NCBI GenBank assembly: GCA_035041965.1
Contig: JAPYMA010000406.1
Location: 24,028 to 88,027 of the forward strand
DNA: 64,000 nucleotides
Direction of reading: 5' to 3'
Origin: Anisakis pegreffii
Taxonomy: Eukaryota > Nematoda > Chromadorea > Rhabditida > Anisakidae
Made by a program: the position numbers and the translations under genes. Shown in pieces: positions 1 to 19,619 of the stretch (within the stretch, counting starts at the first letter, position 1; every line of letters starts with the position of its first letter). The notes beneath the pieces were generated by a model, which was given only the letters and a program-made list of their open reading frames with translations, was not told the origin of the DNA and made no database searches.

Positions 1-2262
1 TCCAGATCAGCCGGAATGCATTTGTAATGATGGCTATCATGGAGATGGCTTCAGCTGTCAGCTAATCGAGAGGCTTCTGGGTTAGACATATAGGATTCTA
101 TTTTTGAAAATTTAAGTCACTTGACGAATTTCAGCATGAACTGTTCGAGAGTCTTATGATTAAAGTCACTCTTCTTAAATGCATTCTTGTACCTGTACAG
201 CGAAACTAAATGATTTTGGTCGAATTAACACAGCGTATAGCACCGCTGAATCATCGTCATCTACAAGTGATCAATAGGTTCCCACTCGAATTTGCCAAAC
301 AATTCTGAGTAGTGAACGTTTCCGTTTGTCGGTCACCCGAGGTAATCAATCGACTGATTAATTCTCATGCTGAACTCAATTCCAGAACGTCCATCTGAGC
401 CAACTGATGAAGATGAACCGAAAGTGATAACTGATGGTATCCCGCTGTCAATACCGGGTAAAATTGGTCGTGAAGAAGGATTCGATGAAACACCCTTCCT
501 GGCTGGCAATTGGATTACCGAAAAGGTTATTTTTCGTGCACACCTCTATCGAACCTCAGTTCGGCTGCACAATTTTTTCAGTGACATCAAATCACGCATT
601 TTAAATTGAATGAACATGCAAAATTTATGTTTTTCTGCGAAAGTTGAACACCTAAATTATTTACTTAGAAAGCTATTAAAGTTATTCTGTCGTTTCTATA
701 AAACTGAGATTCGACGAATTGATTATGAGTATTCATCAAGTAGTTATTCTCATTCACGTTTCATTTCAGGCATCACCGGAAGTCACTTCAAGGAGTACAA
801 GGAAACCATTCGTAACACCAAGTGAGCCAATCGCAAAGGATTATAACGATATTGAAAATGAGGTTTTAATTGGTGGTCGAACGATGGATGACGACACTGA
901 TAATGCTAGTTGTGCGTTTTTCTTTCGACCAATTTTTAAAAATCTCAAATTCAAATTATCCGAATGAAGGAATTGTTTTACAAACCAAATTGCATGAATG
1001 AATCAATTGATAATATCTCTAGAAATCAACAACACCTACAGATATGATATATGCAGAATCCTATTTGGCATCTTCACTAAACATAACAGTTTCTGATAGT
1101 ATAGATCAAAATGCTAAGTTTAACTTGATAATGATCTGAATCTCTCTACGCAGCAATTTGCTGACGAAAGAGAAACTGATTCACACTGATGAGAATCTAT
1201 CTTACTGAGTATAAGTGCTATCATATCAATATAAGCATTCTTTTTATCGCTGTTGGTATTCTGTCTTTTTTTTATTATCGCTGAGAGCATTTTTAACATC
1301 GTGATGCAATTTTATTGCAGTGTGGTTCATAATTGTTCCGGTTGCGCTGTGCGGCATTTGGGCGATTTTAATCGCAGTTATAATTGCGATTTGTTGTAGG
1401 AATAAAAGGTTAGTAGTACAAGTCGTCAAGTTCAGTTGACTTTCAATCCTAACGATCACCAAAATCTCGCTCCTTCATTCATCATCAAGTGATCTTCCGG
1501 AATTCTATCAATTCAATGTAACAGTGTTTGACGGCACAACAGTCACCCAAGTCGTTTATGCGAAAAAAAGTTTCCTTTTGCTTCACAAAGAGAAAATCAA
1601 AACTAAGTACAATGATCAAAGTGAAAGAGAGCAGAAATCAATGAGATAGATAATTACTATAAGTACAACATTCAATCTCTTCACGAACAACTGAAAGTGA
1701 GCAAAAAAAGTCAATAGAAAAATAATCCAAAGCTGTCCAAAATCAAATAGTGTAAAGTAAATTAATTACTATATACATTAGAATTCGAATTTTTTTAAAT
1801 CAAAAGCCACCTTTCATGATATTATAAATGAAGATCATTTGTAGATTATTCCACATGTCATTGATCACCCAACGAAAATATTTTATGAAAGACAATACTC
1901 CTGCCTATACTCGTACCACTCAAAACATATTTCACGACAATTCCTCACATTCCTCGCGAGAGACGTTCACATTTAAGGCACAACAATTGCACCAACCTCT
2001 CACCAGATACAAATACAAACCAAATAGACCATACAAACACTGAAGTGCACAAACAAGCAAAATCCTTGAAATACAAACCAAACTCAACGTGTCAAGAAAA
2101 TTTTGCCTATGAGTTTGAAAAAAACTTTTCCCACTGAACTAATCAGACAATTTCAGGCGAACCTCAAAATTGTACTTCAAAGAGCCGGTGGGTATGACCG
2201 GCTGGACTGTTCCAAATATGCGACCGTATCACTCATCATTACCACGTTTTGCTCAATATTAG
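1..2262 (+). CDS. EGF-domain single-pass membrane protein, 3' end (partial)
   Basis: The last five exons of a gene entering from the left: 1-80, 386-525, 770-908, 1321-1408 and 2157-2262 (stop TAG 2260-2262); all phases agree. The first exon ends an EGF-like module, with the pattern C-I-C-N-D-G-Y-x-G-D-G-F-x-C that is typical of EGF modules in extracellular matrix and adhesion proteins. Two exons then give an acidic, Pro/Ser/Thr-containing juxtamembrane linker. Exon 1321-1408 encodes one long hydrophobic segment (starts WFIIVPVALCGIW, ends AICCRNK), a convincing transmembrane helix with a basic stop-transfer. The last exon encodes a cytosolic tail of about 36 residues ending PRFAQY. An AATAAA lies at 2383-2388. 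Topology is therefore type I, ectodomain outside. The family is not recognised; nidogen/EGF membrane proteins such as nematode DEX-1 are only one possibility. Confidence 0.75.
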
Positions 2263-2389
2263 CTGATGATTCACTGATTGTAATAATGTTAAACTTATAC
2301 GCAAATTACAACAACGAATGTGTTTTGTAATCGAAAATTATCAAACTTTAATTGTTGTCGCTGTTGTTGTTGATTGAAATTCAATAAAA

Positions 2390-3335
2390 TTGTATAGTTC
2401 ACGCTGAAAATATCACGAGCAAGAGTAGGAAGAAAATTCTATAATGAAATAACAAAAAAAACAATGAAATAAATAAACGAATAATCAAAAATAAACAATT
2501 ATAAGTATATTATGTTTGCACTGGCGATACAATCAAAAAACGACACGCTCATGGGTTTGCAATCAAAATAACGACGTTACACATTTCATGACGAATGAGA
2601 CGCAATTAAAACATTACACAAAGTCTTGACCTTACTTTCAAATCTATTCCCAATCATAGAAAACCTTCAGCATATCATTAGTCATTCCGTGCTCACAAAT
2701 ACCTTTCTCATTTTCTCCATTGTTATTTTTCTATTCCACTGTTTTTCAATTAACCAGCACCTGTCGTGATAACATGATACTATTTATTTTTAAAGTATTG
2801 CATTCTGTTATTTCTGATGAGTTTATGCAAATTCTTCTGACAGTGATCCAAGCATAATCACGGAGTGTAAATCTTAGCGACTATGAACTGATACGTGAAC
2901 TTTTTTTATTTATTGGTAATTCCTAATGTCTTTTGAACTACTGCTAACCTAAACTATATGATAAGTCTCACTTTATCGCTTATATTAGAAAAACACTCAA
3001 AGCAATCCCATAAAAATCCCCTAATTTGATCTCGATTGCTCCACTCGCATTAATCTTTCTCTGCCTACCATATAGCTTTTTTCCTGCACACTGCAACATT
3101 CTAATGGCATACAGATTTCCGCTATTATTTCTTATAAAACAGCATTACTCAACTTTTCCTCTATTCGAATTGCAAATTTCATTTTTATTGCAAAATTACG
3201 AACAATTTCTTCCATTCCTTCAGAACAAACTGCACCTTCAATGTAACGTCGTAACATTTAATCAACGTAACTCATTCGTATGTGAAACGAAAAGTTTGCT
3301 TCACAATCGAACAGCAAACAACTAATGTGAATGAT
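2390..3335. other. Intergenic, converging 3' ends
   Basis: AT-rich DNA between two convergent genes. It carries the polyadenylation signal of the left gene just upstream, and at 2905-2910 a TTTATT that reads AATAAA on the minus strand, suitably placed for the STARD3-like gene. The open frame at 3026-3325 has low-complexity composition and no splice context, so I do not call it. Confidence 0.5.
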
Positions 3336-3339
3336 CAAA

Positions 3340-6300
3340 TTAAGGATAATCAGCGGATCGATCGCGGATAAAATTACGAAGATTTTTGTTGTACTCAACC
3401 AGGAATGAACTCATTGTCCTTTCGATGAGTCGTTTCGGTATCTCACCCTTCAATTCATAACCATTAGCAAAAAAAAAAACAAATAATGATATTTGTTTAA
3501 GCTATACTTTATAAACCTTGCAAACATTTCATCAAAATCTAAAATTACCAATTTGATTCTGATCAAAATCTTAAATTACATTCCGAAAAAGTCAACAGAA
3601 AAGACACTCTCACCTTAACATCACTCGACATAATCCACTCATATACAGATGTATTTGGTGAGTCCTCTGATTTTGTGACACGTATCAAATTTGGTCCATT
3701 GAAGCCTCGAACGGTTTTCTTGGTGGCATTCGGCGGTAAAATTGATGAATCCACCGACACATACCATCCTTCATAAATTTCCTTTTCTGTGTCCAAATTT
3801 ATTCGACGAACATCCAAAAAGTCCCTTAAAATAGCTCACAAAATCAAACACTAATCCCCGAATCAATCAATTAACATCATCAACTTTTCATCATCATCAT
3901 CACCAAACTAAACAGCAACAAATATCCCAATAAATTACCATAAACATTCATTCAAACTACTCCACATACTGAGTTGTACTCAAAAAAGTACTCATTTCCA
4001 TTCCATCTATCTGTCTTAATTGCAAAATGTTGCCAAGCAATTCATGATCGTTCTACGGATTGCACAACCACAGGAAAACATCACCGCAGTACAAACTTGT
4101 TAAGATAGCACGGAAAGGAGCAGAACAATATCAGTTGCGTTTAAAAAATCCAATACGAAACGTCAGTCACATTCAACTGAACAACTTTTTTTGCACATTC
4201 AATTCATGGTTCCAACAAACTACACCACTTTCCAAAAATAAAATCTCAATCATTCTACTACCACTATTGCATTCACTGGTGTGTGTGTATGTGACATCGA
4301 TGTATAAAACTATTACACAATTTCTTCGTGCCATTTAAAAGGAAACTGCGAGTGTCGTTACACCTTCGTTATCAAATTCAAAATCAGTTTCAATTCTAAA
4401 ATTCATAAATCTGTTGATCTATACGAATCAACAACACACGTTCACATCACACAAGTGCCACTGCCATCCAATAAACTAGTGATAAAGCTGATAGGTAATG
4501 TTAGTATGAACAAAATTCACTGCTACATTACTGATGAGATGATTTAAAGATTTCTTTTGAGAGATTGGAACAAGAGTTTCAAAACTATCAAATGCGCTGC
4601 CTACCTTGATGCAATATAGCCACGTAACGCAGGCGCCGTCACTGAATACAACAATTCAGTTTTTGAATCAATATGTAATATTACCTGAAATTCAACTACT
4701 TTCATTGCAGTGTGCTTTAACATCATCATAACTACACCCGAACCTAGTCATCGATTGTTCCTTCGCTGGGCAAAGCTATAAGCAACTTTAAAACAACCAC
4801 TTTGCTCAATGAACAGATAACAGTAGGTCAATTAAGAATACAGAACTGATAATATTACATGGATAGGGCGTGATATGGAATATTGAAATATTATTGCAAA
4901 ATAGAGCGCAATTGACCTTCATTTCAGTAACTTGTTTATTGAACATCTGATTATCCCTCCAAATGGCCATGAACAGCGACTGAGGAGAACACTGAATCTC
5001 AGATCGAACATAATAGACCCGTTCTCGATCAAAATAACGAATTTCTGGATTATCTCTGCAATTTCTCAAGCAAATTTACACATTATTCCAATCCATAACT
5101 ACTATTAATACCGAATGACACAATTATTACCAACTCATCCAAACTTCTTAAATCTACCTCATAAATTGCATACCACATTTTCATCGAGCACATATTTTTC
5201 TATGTAAATCTTATTGAATTCAATGAACACAAAAATAGGTTGATAAAACTTCCACATGATCAGACATTAATGAATGAAAATCAAATGAATTTCAAAGTTA
5301 AGATCTGGAATTGATTCAATTGAGCTTTCAACGGTTTGAACCAAGATTTCAAATTCTGATTGATTTGATAAACTTGACTGATTGATTTGGGTTAAGATTT
5401 TTTTGAACTGATGTGAGATTGATTTCATTGCTATTAACAAAAATGGTAAAACATACCTGCAGATAACCCGCCAGGATGCAGCCTGTCTCAAATGTTGCCT
5501 AGCACTCTCTTCGGCTTTATCTACCGCATCGACATATTCAGCTTTCGAATAGACTTTGCCATGCAATATGGTCGACGCTACCTTATCGTCATCCGCATCC
5601 GAACCTACATTTATGAACTTTCATCAATTAATGTACAATCCACAATGCTCGCTGTAATGATCATAACAAGGATAATCACAATAATGTTAATAATCACCAT
5701 AACAATACAATTAAAGACCACTCTGAAGTGGATCATCGCGTTGGCCAATAATAATAATATAAAAGACAATCATAATAACAGCAGCAATCGGAAAGATTGA
5801 AATGAAGAAATCGATTTATGCAACAACGTGTGCTACAAAAACCAATAAACCACAACCTTACTAAGAGTTTATTCTATAACTTTGCAATTCGACTGAGGAC
5901 CCAATCGAATCGCATTTGATGTGTGTATTCAGTCAGAATATGCAATGGAATCAGAACTCACAATCAATCATTCAAAAATAAAATGAAGCAAAGTAAATGA
6001 AAATGGCAAAATTTTCAACAGATATGCACGAATGCAACAAAGTGAAAAGAGAACTGCGCTCACCTGATGAGTATTCCATTGCCGAACGAAATTCATCATC
6101 TGTGGCTCGACGTTCGGCGACAATTCTGCTCGGTTGGGGCGTTTCCGCTTGAGGTGCGATCAGTTGACGCCTTTCACGGGGCAGAACCCGAAAAGGCACC
6201 AGCCACAGCTCAAACCACGCCACCGTAAACGAACTCAATATCACCAAATATTGAGGCAGTGAACCTTGTTCACGTGAAAAGAAAAACAACACCTGAAAAT

Positions 6301-7450
6301 ATGTCATCGCATATTCATCATCGCTACTGTTTCACGTTTAGATACAATTGATGGCGAAATGAATGACTAGAATTGAGTGATAGTCAACCTTGATAACGAG
6401 GAAAAGTGTTGTGATGGCTGTCGTAACAGCCACTGGGATCCAATGATCAACCAATAAAACAGCATATGAAAACACTAATATCAACATACGACATATCGCT
6501 ATTATCTGAAAACGCAAAATTATCATTTTCGTTTCCCGATTGTGATTCACCTTCCAGGTTTCTGACAAGGTGTGTATGTCAGCGAAAAAAATAATCGATG
6601 AACACAGAAAATTGCATCCCCCAACAGGACATCTGCCTGCTTTGTTTTTGATTTTGTAGAGCTACGAAATAGGGTTGATCATAAATGTTTTATTAAATTC
6701 CATTCAATGCGTAGTGTTTGCTTTATTGCAAGAATTTGTTTGGAATTAAATGTTCGAGTAAATATTATTGAATGAGTGAATGTTATCATGTGGGATTACA
6801 TACATGACGGCTATAAAACTGACTGCCTTCCGCAGAAAATTTATCGCAAAACGATGACATTATATCATTTGAATCGATACACTCAGAAATATGTATTTCA
6901 ATCAAAAAATGAAATAAACCAATCAACAAATAAGATAACAAAACTCACAACAATATCGAAGAGTGAATTTTTCAAAAAATGTGGATCAAATATATTGATT
7001 TCACGCAGAAATACTGTCGCCCAATCATTATCTTTGGTCACCTACAACGGAACAATTTGTCAATTTCCGTTGCACAATAAAAAATCTCAAAAACTCAGCT
7101 TCAAAAATCGAAATAATTTGAGGAATAATTTGAGGAGCAATTCATTGAAACTCAAAGGCATTTACATTATAACTCAATATTGAGTTCATTTAATCTAGCT
7201 GAAATGAAATTCAATTGAATTACCCATAGTCAGCAATGAGAATATCGAATTTCTGCTATGAGAAAAATTCAAATGTTCGATAAAAAAATTAATTGTTCCA
7301 TGAATTCTCAAACAAAAAAAAATATCTTTCAAAGTGAATGAAGAAGAAAATAATTACCGTACAAATCAGCCAGAGAAGAACGATGAAACAGAAGTCGAAT
7401 ACAGAAACAATGAGAAAACGTCGACGGTCCTGTAATCTTTTTAGTTCCAT
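3340..7450 (-). CDS. STARD3/MLN64-like sterol transfer protein (MENTAL + START)
   Basis: Nine exons in transcription order: 7450-7358, 7041-6949, 6505-6389, 6292-6064, 5604-5457, 5055-4917, 4684-4605, 3824-3614 and 3447-3340 (stop 3342-3340); phases agree, giving 405 aa from the first usable Met. Residues about 13-135 form a MENTAL domain with four hydrophobic helices (for example the segment ending HWIPVAVTTAITTLFLVIK, and SFTVAWFELWLVPFRVLP), which anchors the family in late endosomes. Residues about 178-206 are an acidic linker with an FFAT-like motif (EYVDAVD) for binding ER VAP proteins. The rest is a START domain: NPEIRYFDRERVYYVR, SVTAPALRGYIASRDFLDVRR, TVRGFNGPNLIRV and VYEWIMSSDVKGEIP match the START core that binds sterol. 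The human protein is 445 aa, so roughly 40 N-terminal residues are probably missing; see the separate exon at 9005-9055. The frame upstream of the Met closes after nine codons. Confidence 0.9.
5519..5539 (-). other. FFAT-like VAP-binding motif in STARD3-like linker
   Basis: Residues 200-206 read E-Y-V-D-A-V-D, close to the FFAT consensus E-F-F-D-A-x-E, preceded by an acidic tract (SDADDDK). It lies between the MENTAL and START domains, where human STARD3 carries its ER-contact motif. Confidence 0.5.
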
Positions 7451-7451
7451 G

Positions 7452-9004
7452 AGATTTGCAGTTCGTTCGAAACCGACTCACAATGGACCACGTTACAATG
7501 GGTTCAAATCAATATGGATGGAACAAACACCCACAATGGTATTTATTCTATAGATGAACTGAGTGAACACGCCGTCATTTGTTATTAAGACGTTAAAGTT
7601 TTGTTTCATTCGTGCTGATGATGTTCGATGAATCGTTCAAAAACAAAAAGAAATTCAAGACAAAGACATCATCATTCCCATATAATCAATTCTATTCACG
7701 CAACAACACCAACACAGTGCACCGTGTCTCTCAATTCTTCGCTCTTCCACAAATCATCAATATAAATTTTGCATTTCCCAAGAATACATAACATATTCCT
7801 GTTTTAACATATTCCTATTATCATATTCCTATCACTCCTAAAAATTTTCATGTTTAAATGTCTGAGAACTTCTTCAGGCTTCGATAAAAATTATCATGCA
7901 TTACGTATTGCTACCAGATCATCCTCTGTATTAATACTATCTGTACATTATTCTTCAAGGAAATATTCAGTATGATCAAGAAACCCTGACTGAAAGAATA
8001 CCAACAAATATATTTTTTTAAACAATTCATTGAAAATGCTCAAAAATATTCCACTTATTGATGAGAAGGAATTAGGAGAGTAAAGTTTCATCAATCATAT
8101 TCGGTGAATTCTCATCAAAACGTTTGTTTTTCTGTGTTATTGTTGAGTGCGATAAAGAGACGAGACAAGGATAACGAATACACAAAACATACTTATACAA
8201 AATTGAATTACCAATAAATTAAATTTTCAAAACGAAAAACGAGGTGATTGTATTTCATTGAGTTGAAGTGAGTGAAAAATGCGATCAGCATAAACCCTCG
8301 AAAAGTGAATACTAATGGTGAGCAAGATTAGTGAACATGCGATTGAGCTTACATGCGATTGTGCTGTGTTATGGCAGTCGTAGTCACGTTAAAAACTTTT
8401 TTGACAAACTCAAAGAGAACTTCAATTATAATATACCTCTCTCATCGTTTAATTCAGGCACTCTTCCCTCTTTCTCACTCGCAATTAAGCTAAAGCTGAC
8501 GAAAAAAGTTACGTTTTCCACATCAATATTCTACTGCAAACAATTGGAATCGATCAGTTTTTTCTCTTGTTCAGAATGGACAAAGATTCCTCAAAGGCCT
8601 TATTCACTTTCGAAATACGCTGACCAGAAATGGAAATACATCCGTCGAAATATGCACCTACCGCATGAATTGGTATTTATTCGAAGAGATTTGAAACCTA
8701 ACTGCTGTTGAAACTTCTAATGATCAAATAAATGCGTACTAGTTGATCGCATGTTATACGATTTAAATGGGATTTCAATCTCATGAATTTTCAAGATTCC
8801 TTAATTTCAATAACTCTCAACGATTCGAATTCAACTGACTGCTCATCAGCACGTCATTTAATAGAGAATGGAATTTGGCAAATAAAACGGAATCATTGAA
8901 TGAAAATAAAAAGGAAAATTCAACGTATTCATTGAATGTTTATTTCAAAAGAGATAAACACTTCAACACATTGCACAAAAATAAGTTCTTTAAGTTCTAC
9001 TCAC
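7452..9004. other. No supported gene; probable first intron of STARD3-like gene
   Basis: AT-rich DNA. A plus-strand open frame at 8331-8711 (126 codons) has no recognisable domain and no coding-like composition. If the exon at 9005-9055 is real, this stretch is an intron, possibly hiding one small exon. Confidence 0.4.
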
Positions 9005-9055
9005 CTTTCCCATGCCAGGTTCACAATTCAACAACGGATCGCTAATACTACTCAT
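9005..9055 (-). CDS. Candidate 5' coding exon of the STARD3-like gene
   Basis: An ATG followed by 17 codons (MSSISDPLLNCEPGMGK) runs straight into a strong donor (AAG|GTGAGT). It lies upstream of the STARD3-like gene on the same strand, and that gene lacks its N-terminal residues. The exon ends in phase 0, however, and does not splice in frame to the ATG exon at 7450 through any acceptor I can see; another exon would have to lie between them. It could instead be the 5' exon of an unrelated transcript. Confidence 0.35.
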
Positions 9056-12000
9056 ATTGAACGTTTGATAAGTCGTTAAAGGATTCCGATTCGAATTATT
9101 AGTCGTGTTACGTTGATTAGCAGCAATGTTGAATGAGTGCTTCGTGAATATATTCCAGTGCGAATAAAGATTACCTGTTAGCTGGTCAGTTCATTTCTTG
9201 TTCAGAGTAGCTCTTGTTCAGAATATACAATAAGAAACAGCGTGAATCTCTGCAAAACAAAACCGTTTCTACTATTGTTTTAAATTTCAATACAAACGAC
9301 ATACGCTTCTGGTTGATTCAGTCTATAGAACGCAGTGCTTCCCGTATGAAGGGCAAGGAAACTTGAGGATGTTAATGACTTAAAGGTGACTAATTGCTTT
9401 TCCTTATCTCCATCATAATTGTTAAACACGTAATGCTTTTAAAATGCATCCTTGACAATGAAGAGACAAATGATTCCATTTATACTGTTGCTGAATTATT
9501 ATCTGTAAACTTTTTGACCACTAAATCGGTATTTTCATCGCTTAGGATCAATAGGAAATTTCAAAGGAACGCGAAAAACTATTATACAAGCAAAATGAAG
9601 TATAGAGCACATCAATCACATAATCTTCCAATATATTCATTCCACCTGAGATGAACAATAACCACAACTAATAATCAATCAAACGTCCCATAAATTATTG
9701 AAATGTAATACGGTAGCACATACTGGTCAAGTCAAGCGCAATAAAAAATCTTCAAAAAGATGAACTTTTGAAGAGTAAATTGAAAATATTTCCTCTGAAC
9801 ACGTCCCAAGTACAACATTTAACACGTAACCCATGACAATCATTGTCATATTGTTTAGAAATATCAAAGTTGACTCTATCACGTCAATAAAATGCATGTC
9901 TCTGACTACATCAACCAAGCACTTCAGTAAAAATAAATTCAGATAATGCGAACAAAAATGGCAATCGCATAGTTAAGAAGATATCACTAATTTATTGGTA
10001 TGAGACAAGAAAGTATAGCGCGACCACGGTAAATGGAACATGCATAGTTAAGAAGAGATTAGGAATCTACTGATATCAGACAAAATAAACATAAATACAC
10101 ACCAACATACACACTGATATGATGAATTTATAATCAGAGGTAATGAATATTATAACGTGCTATCATAAAGTATGAACAGCAAACATGCATAATGTACAAC
10201 AATCAAATGTATACAGCCGTTTTGAGAAAATACCATCGAAAATCGAATGAACCATGAAATGTGAAAGCTTATTGTTTCAACGATAGAATTTGATATTCAG
10301 ATAATTCACAGTAATCAGGGTCACCATGCCATAAATTCATTAAAAAGAGGTTCTTGAATTGAATGTTGCATCACCTTCAAGCAGGAGTGCTTGTTGAGGC
10401 CAGCAGTAAATATGAAACGTCGCAGCAACTCTGCGTTTTCAATACGGATTCAAAAGAACGCGATCAGTAACGATGATAATTTTGTACTCAATGATTCTCA
10501 ATCACGCAATCATCAATCTCGACATGCAAGGAATTTACAAATTATTTAAACAATACTAAATTCAAGAGGTAAGTTATAAAACCTCAAGAACAACAAAATC
10601 AATGAATGAGGAAAATGTAATATGAAAGAGTAAATATGTGTATAAGGATGGTTCATGGTCACATGAAATTGATGAACAGCATAATAAACACGATATGAGG
10701 ACTCGATGCTATCGGCAAGAACAGCCTTATCAATCATTACTGATAGATACGTGTGCAAATAGCGACGGTATAATGTCGTATAAAATGTTATACAATCACA
10801 TATAAATATCTGTACATGGATGATAGCCTTTGATTAGCAATAGTACATGGCCAACAATATGAAAGGATTTTTAACTAACAATGAGCATTCTTTTACTACG
10901 AGAATAACCACGTCAGGAATTTGTTTTTAGATGCGATTTAAAATTGTGATTATGATTCATCTAAAATTGTGATTATGATTCAGCTGTCACAGTCAAAAAG
11001 CATGATGACTACAGAAAATGACGACTGAATGGACCAATGCTATGCAAACAACCAGTGATAGGAAATTACACGAAAGGTGGTAAATGTATTTGCATATATG
11101 ATTAAATGCGCATTCTTGAGTAAATTGTCACGCAAAAATATGCTGGACAATAACCAATCGCGATGATTCGAAGACAATAATAACCTGACTTCTGATTGTG
11201 AGTACTAAATGTGAACGTAAATTCTTTATTCAAAAGAAAATGATCTCAACCACTTTTAAATATGTTAAGGATTGAGATTCAGCTGGATAGCCGTATTCGG
11301 TGAGACTGATCGAATAAGATAATTCATGAACATGTTCTATATAATTCAGCATCGAGCACAAAATTTGTGAGCTCTGCTGAACAAAGAATTCCACTGCAAT
11401 AAAAACGAACTGATAATTTTATGTCAAAAATCATGAGGCTCGTTCAAAATCACGATTGTCAGTTCAGGTGTTTATTACCCTTGAAACGACTTTTTTGCAA
11501 TGAGATAATGGCTTATGAGGCAGGCTGATTGATGAATACTCGCAACAATCATAAATATTTGTTAATTCGGAATCCTGATGCGCGAACAATGGATTGACAA
11601 AACACTTTATGAATATTAAAAGCCGAACCTTCTTTTATGAGACGAATGGTAATATAAATTTAACAGTTTATGAATATACATTTAATAATGAATATATTTT
11701 GTGAATGTTTTCGATATTCTACATTTATGGTATATATTGAAGTGGCTGTACTTATGAGACTTTTTTAGATAAACAGAGTTCCAGTGTGAATCATTTACAG
11801 AGTTTCGTGTGGAAACAACTGGTTCGTTGCACGCGACGGAGTTTTCTGAGTGTGATTCATTTTCGACGATCATCCGGTTAACGTGGATTGTGTTGGTGAT
11901 TAGACCTGGCCTTTCGATCACGCTCAATCGTTTCGTAGAGTTAAGATCCAATTTGAGCAGAACCTCAGGTCTGGTTCTCAGTATGGGCAACGGTGTGAAT

Positions 12001-13529
12001 CATTAGGCGGGTTGTTCTTTTGCAGGCGCTTAACTTTTTTATGAGATAATTTCATTTCTTATACATTTATGTACTGATTTCATCGGATGCACGATAATTT
12101 TTCTGCATAATTTGATGAGCATTAATCAAATGCGTGCAGACAATATGTGTGAGCATGGAAATGACAGATGCTGAATGGAAATTCCTGCAGATTTAGTGCG
12201 AAGACGGATTATTGAGACATGAATACAAGAATGAAAAAAATTTCGCGATATTTTTGCACAAGAATAATGAATTGATTGCGTGATGAAAACTCCAAAAAAG
12301 ATGCTAGTAGTCGAAATTATAGCACTCTCAAAATTCTAATTTTCAACTTCACTACTTCAAATCGTCATTAATTTGCACAAAAAAAAGCAAATTCATCCGA
12401 AGAATATACGCTGAATTTGCGTTGAGTTTTTCATACTTTCAGCACTAAAAATGGTCAACAGGTTTTTGCATAATAACTAGCACATATTCCGCAAATATCA
12501 TTTGTGTCTTTCAAGAAATTCATTTCATACTCGAAACCACATAAACCATTATTCAAAGAAACATTCGTGTGAAATCAGGAAATTAATTGAAATAAAAAAA
12601 TTCAAATCCGAATCATGTGTTCGAATAGTATCGAACTCTGGCGAACTTTTCCGATTGCAAACTCGCATCGTAAAGTATCAATCGTTCCAAGATCTATCTA
12701 TTCAAGTGAATCTAGAAATCTAAAAATAAAACGCGTTTCAGTATCGTCCACTATTCTCTTCACGTTTTGATGCACATTCAGCACTTCAGAGAATGTGAAT
12801 GAATGAATGCGGCGTGCGTGTTTGTTGAATAGCAGTGTTAACGAGTGTGTTAGATAGAAGATAGTTACACTATAAATATCTATACATTATATCACATACA
12901 CATATAAATATATTCTATCAGTTCTATGTGTGTGCTATTATAGATGTGAAATGATGTGTGTTCGTTCGTTGTGTATCTTTTCAGTTTGACGTACGTTCTA
13001 TGCACACCAGTCTAATGGTTTATGTGCAATCTGTAGAGGACTATTTTATATAATTGATTATTATTCTCGTTGTTGTTATTGTTATTGTTATTATTCGTTG
13101 TTGTTTTCCGTTATGATCATCACATAATTGTTGCTAGATTCTTAGCAGCACTGTTATCCCCGTTATCTGGCGTTATAATTATTGTTCTCGAATTCATATC
13201 ATGGTTATTAATGATTCATATCATTATTATTGATGATGAATTATGGTTTATCAGATAGATTTCATATCGATGCGTTATAAATGATGTATGATTCCATATA
13301 ATCACCCAACAGTGTGACGCTTTATCTCGTACTTCGTCTCCGTATCAAAGCTGTCAATTACTGATGATCTCATCGATATTCTCATTTCGTTGCGTTTTAG
13401 TTTTTCGATCTGATTCGATAGTCCTTTTGTCACATAATAATTCATTTTTCCGTCTTTAGTGTTCTCCATCACGAAGGTTATTTTATGCCGGCGAACTAAC
13501 GGACTTAGCTGAACGCTTGAACACACGAG
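9056..13529. other. Intergenic region between divergent genes
   Basis: AT-rich sequence with simple TA- and TG-rich patches (12840-13010). No gene is supported. Around 11770-12005 GC rises and both strands stay open (see findings). The last about 250 bases before 13530 are GC-richer and probably hold promoter and 5' UTR of the S6 kinase gene. Confidence 0.45.

Positions 13530-19619
<6,090 letters not shown>

Noticed and set aside
8331..8711. 126-codon plus-strand open frame
   Set aside because: No domain, no coding bias and no splice context; likely chance openness in or near the STARD3-like first intron.
9727..10758. Short minus-strand frames around 9727-9918 and 10546-10758
   Set aside because: AT-rich chance frames with no splice signals or recognisable motifs.
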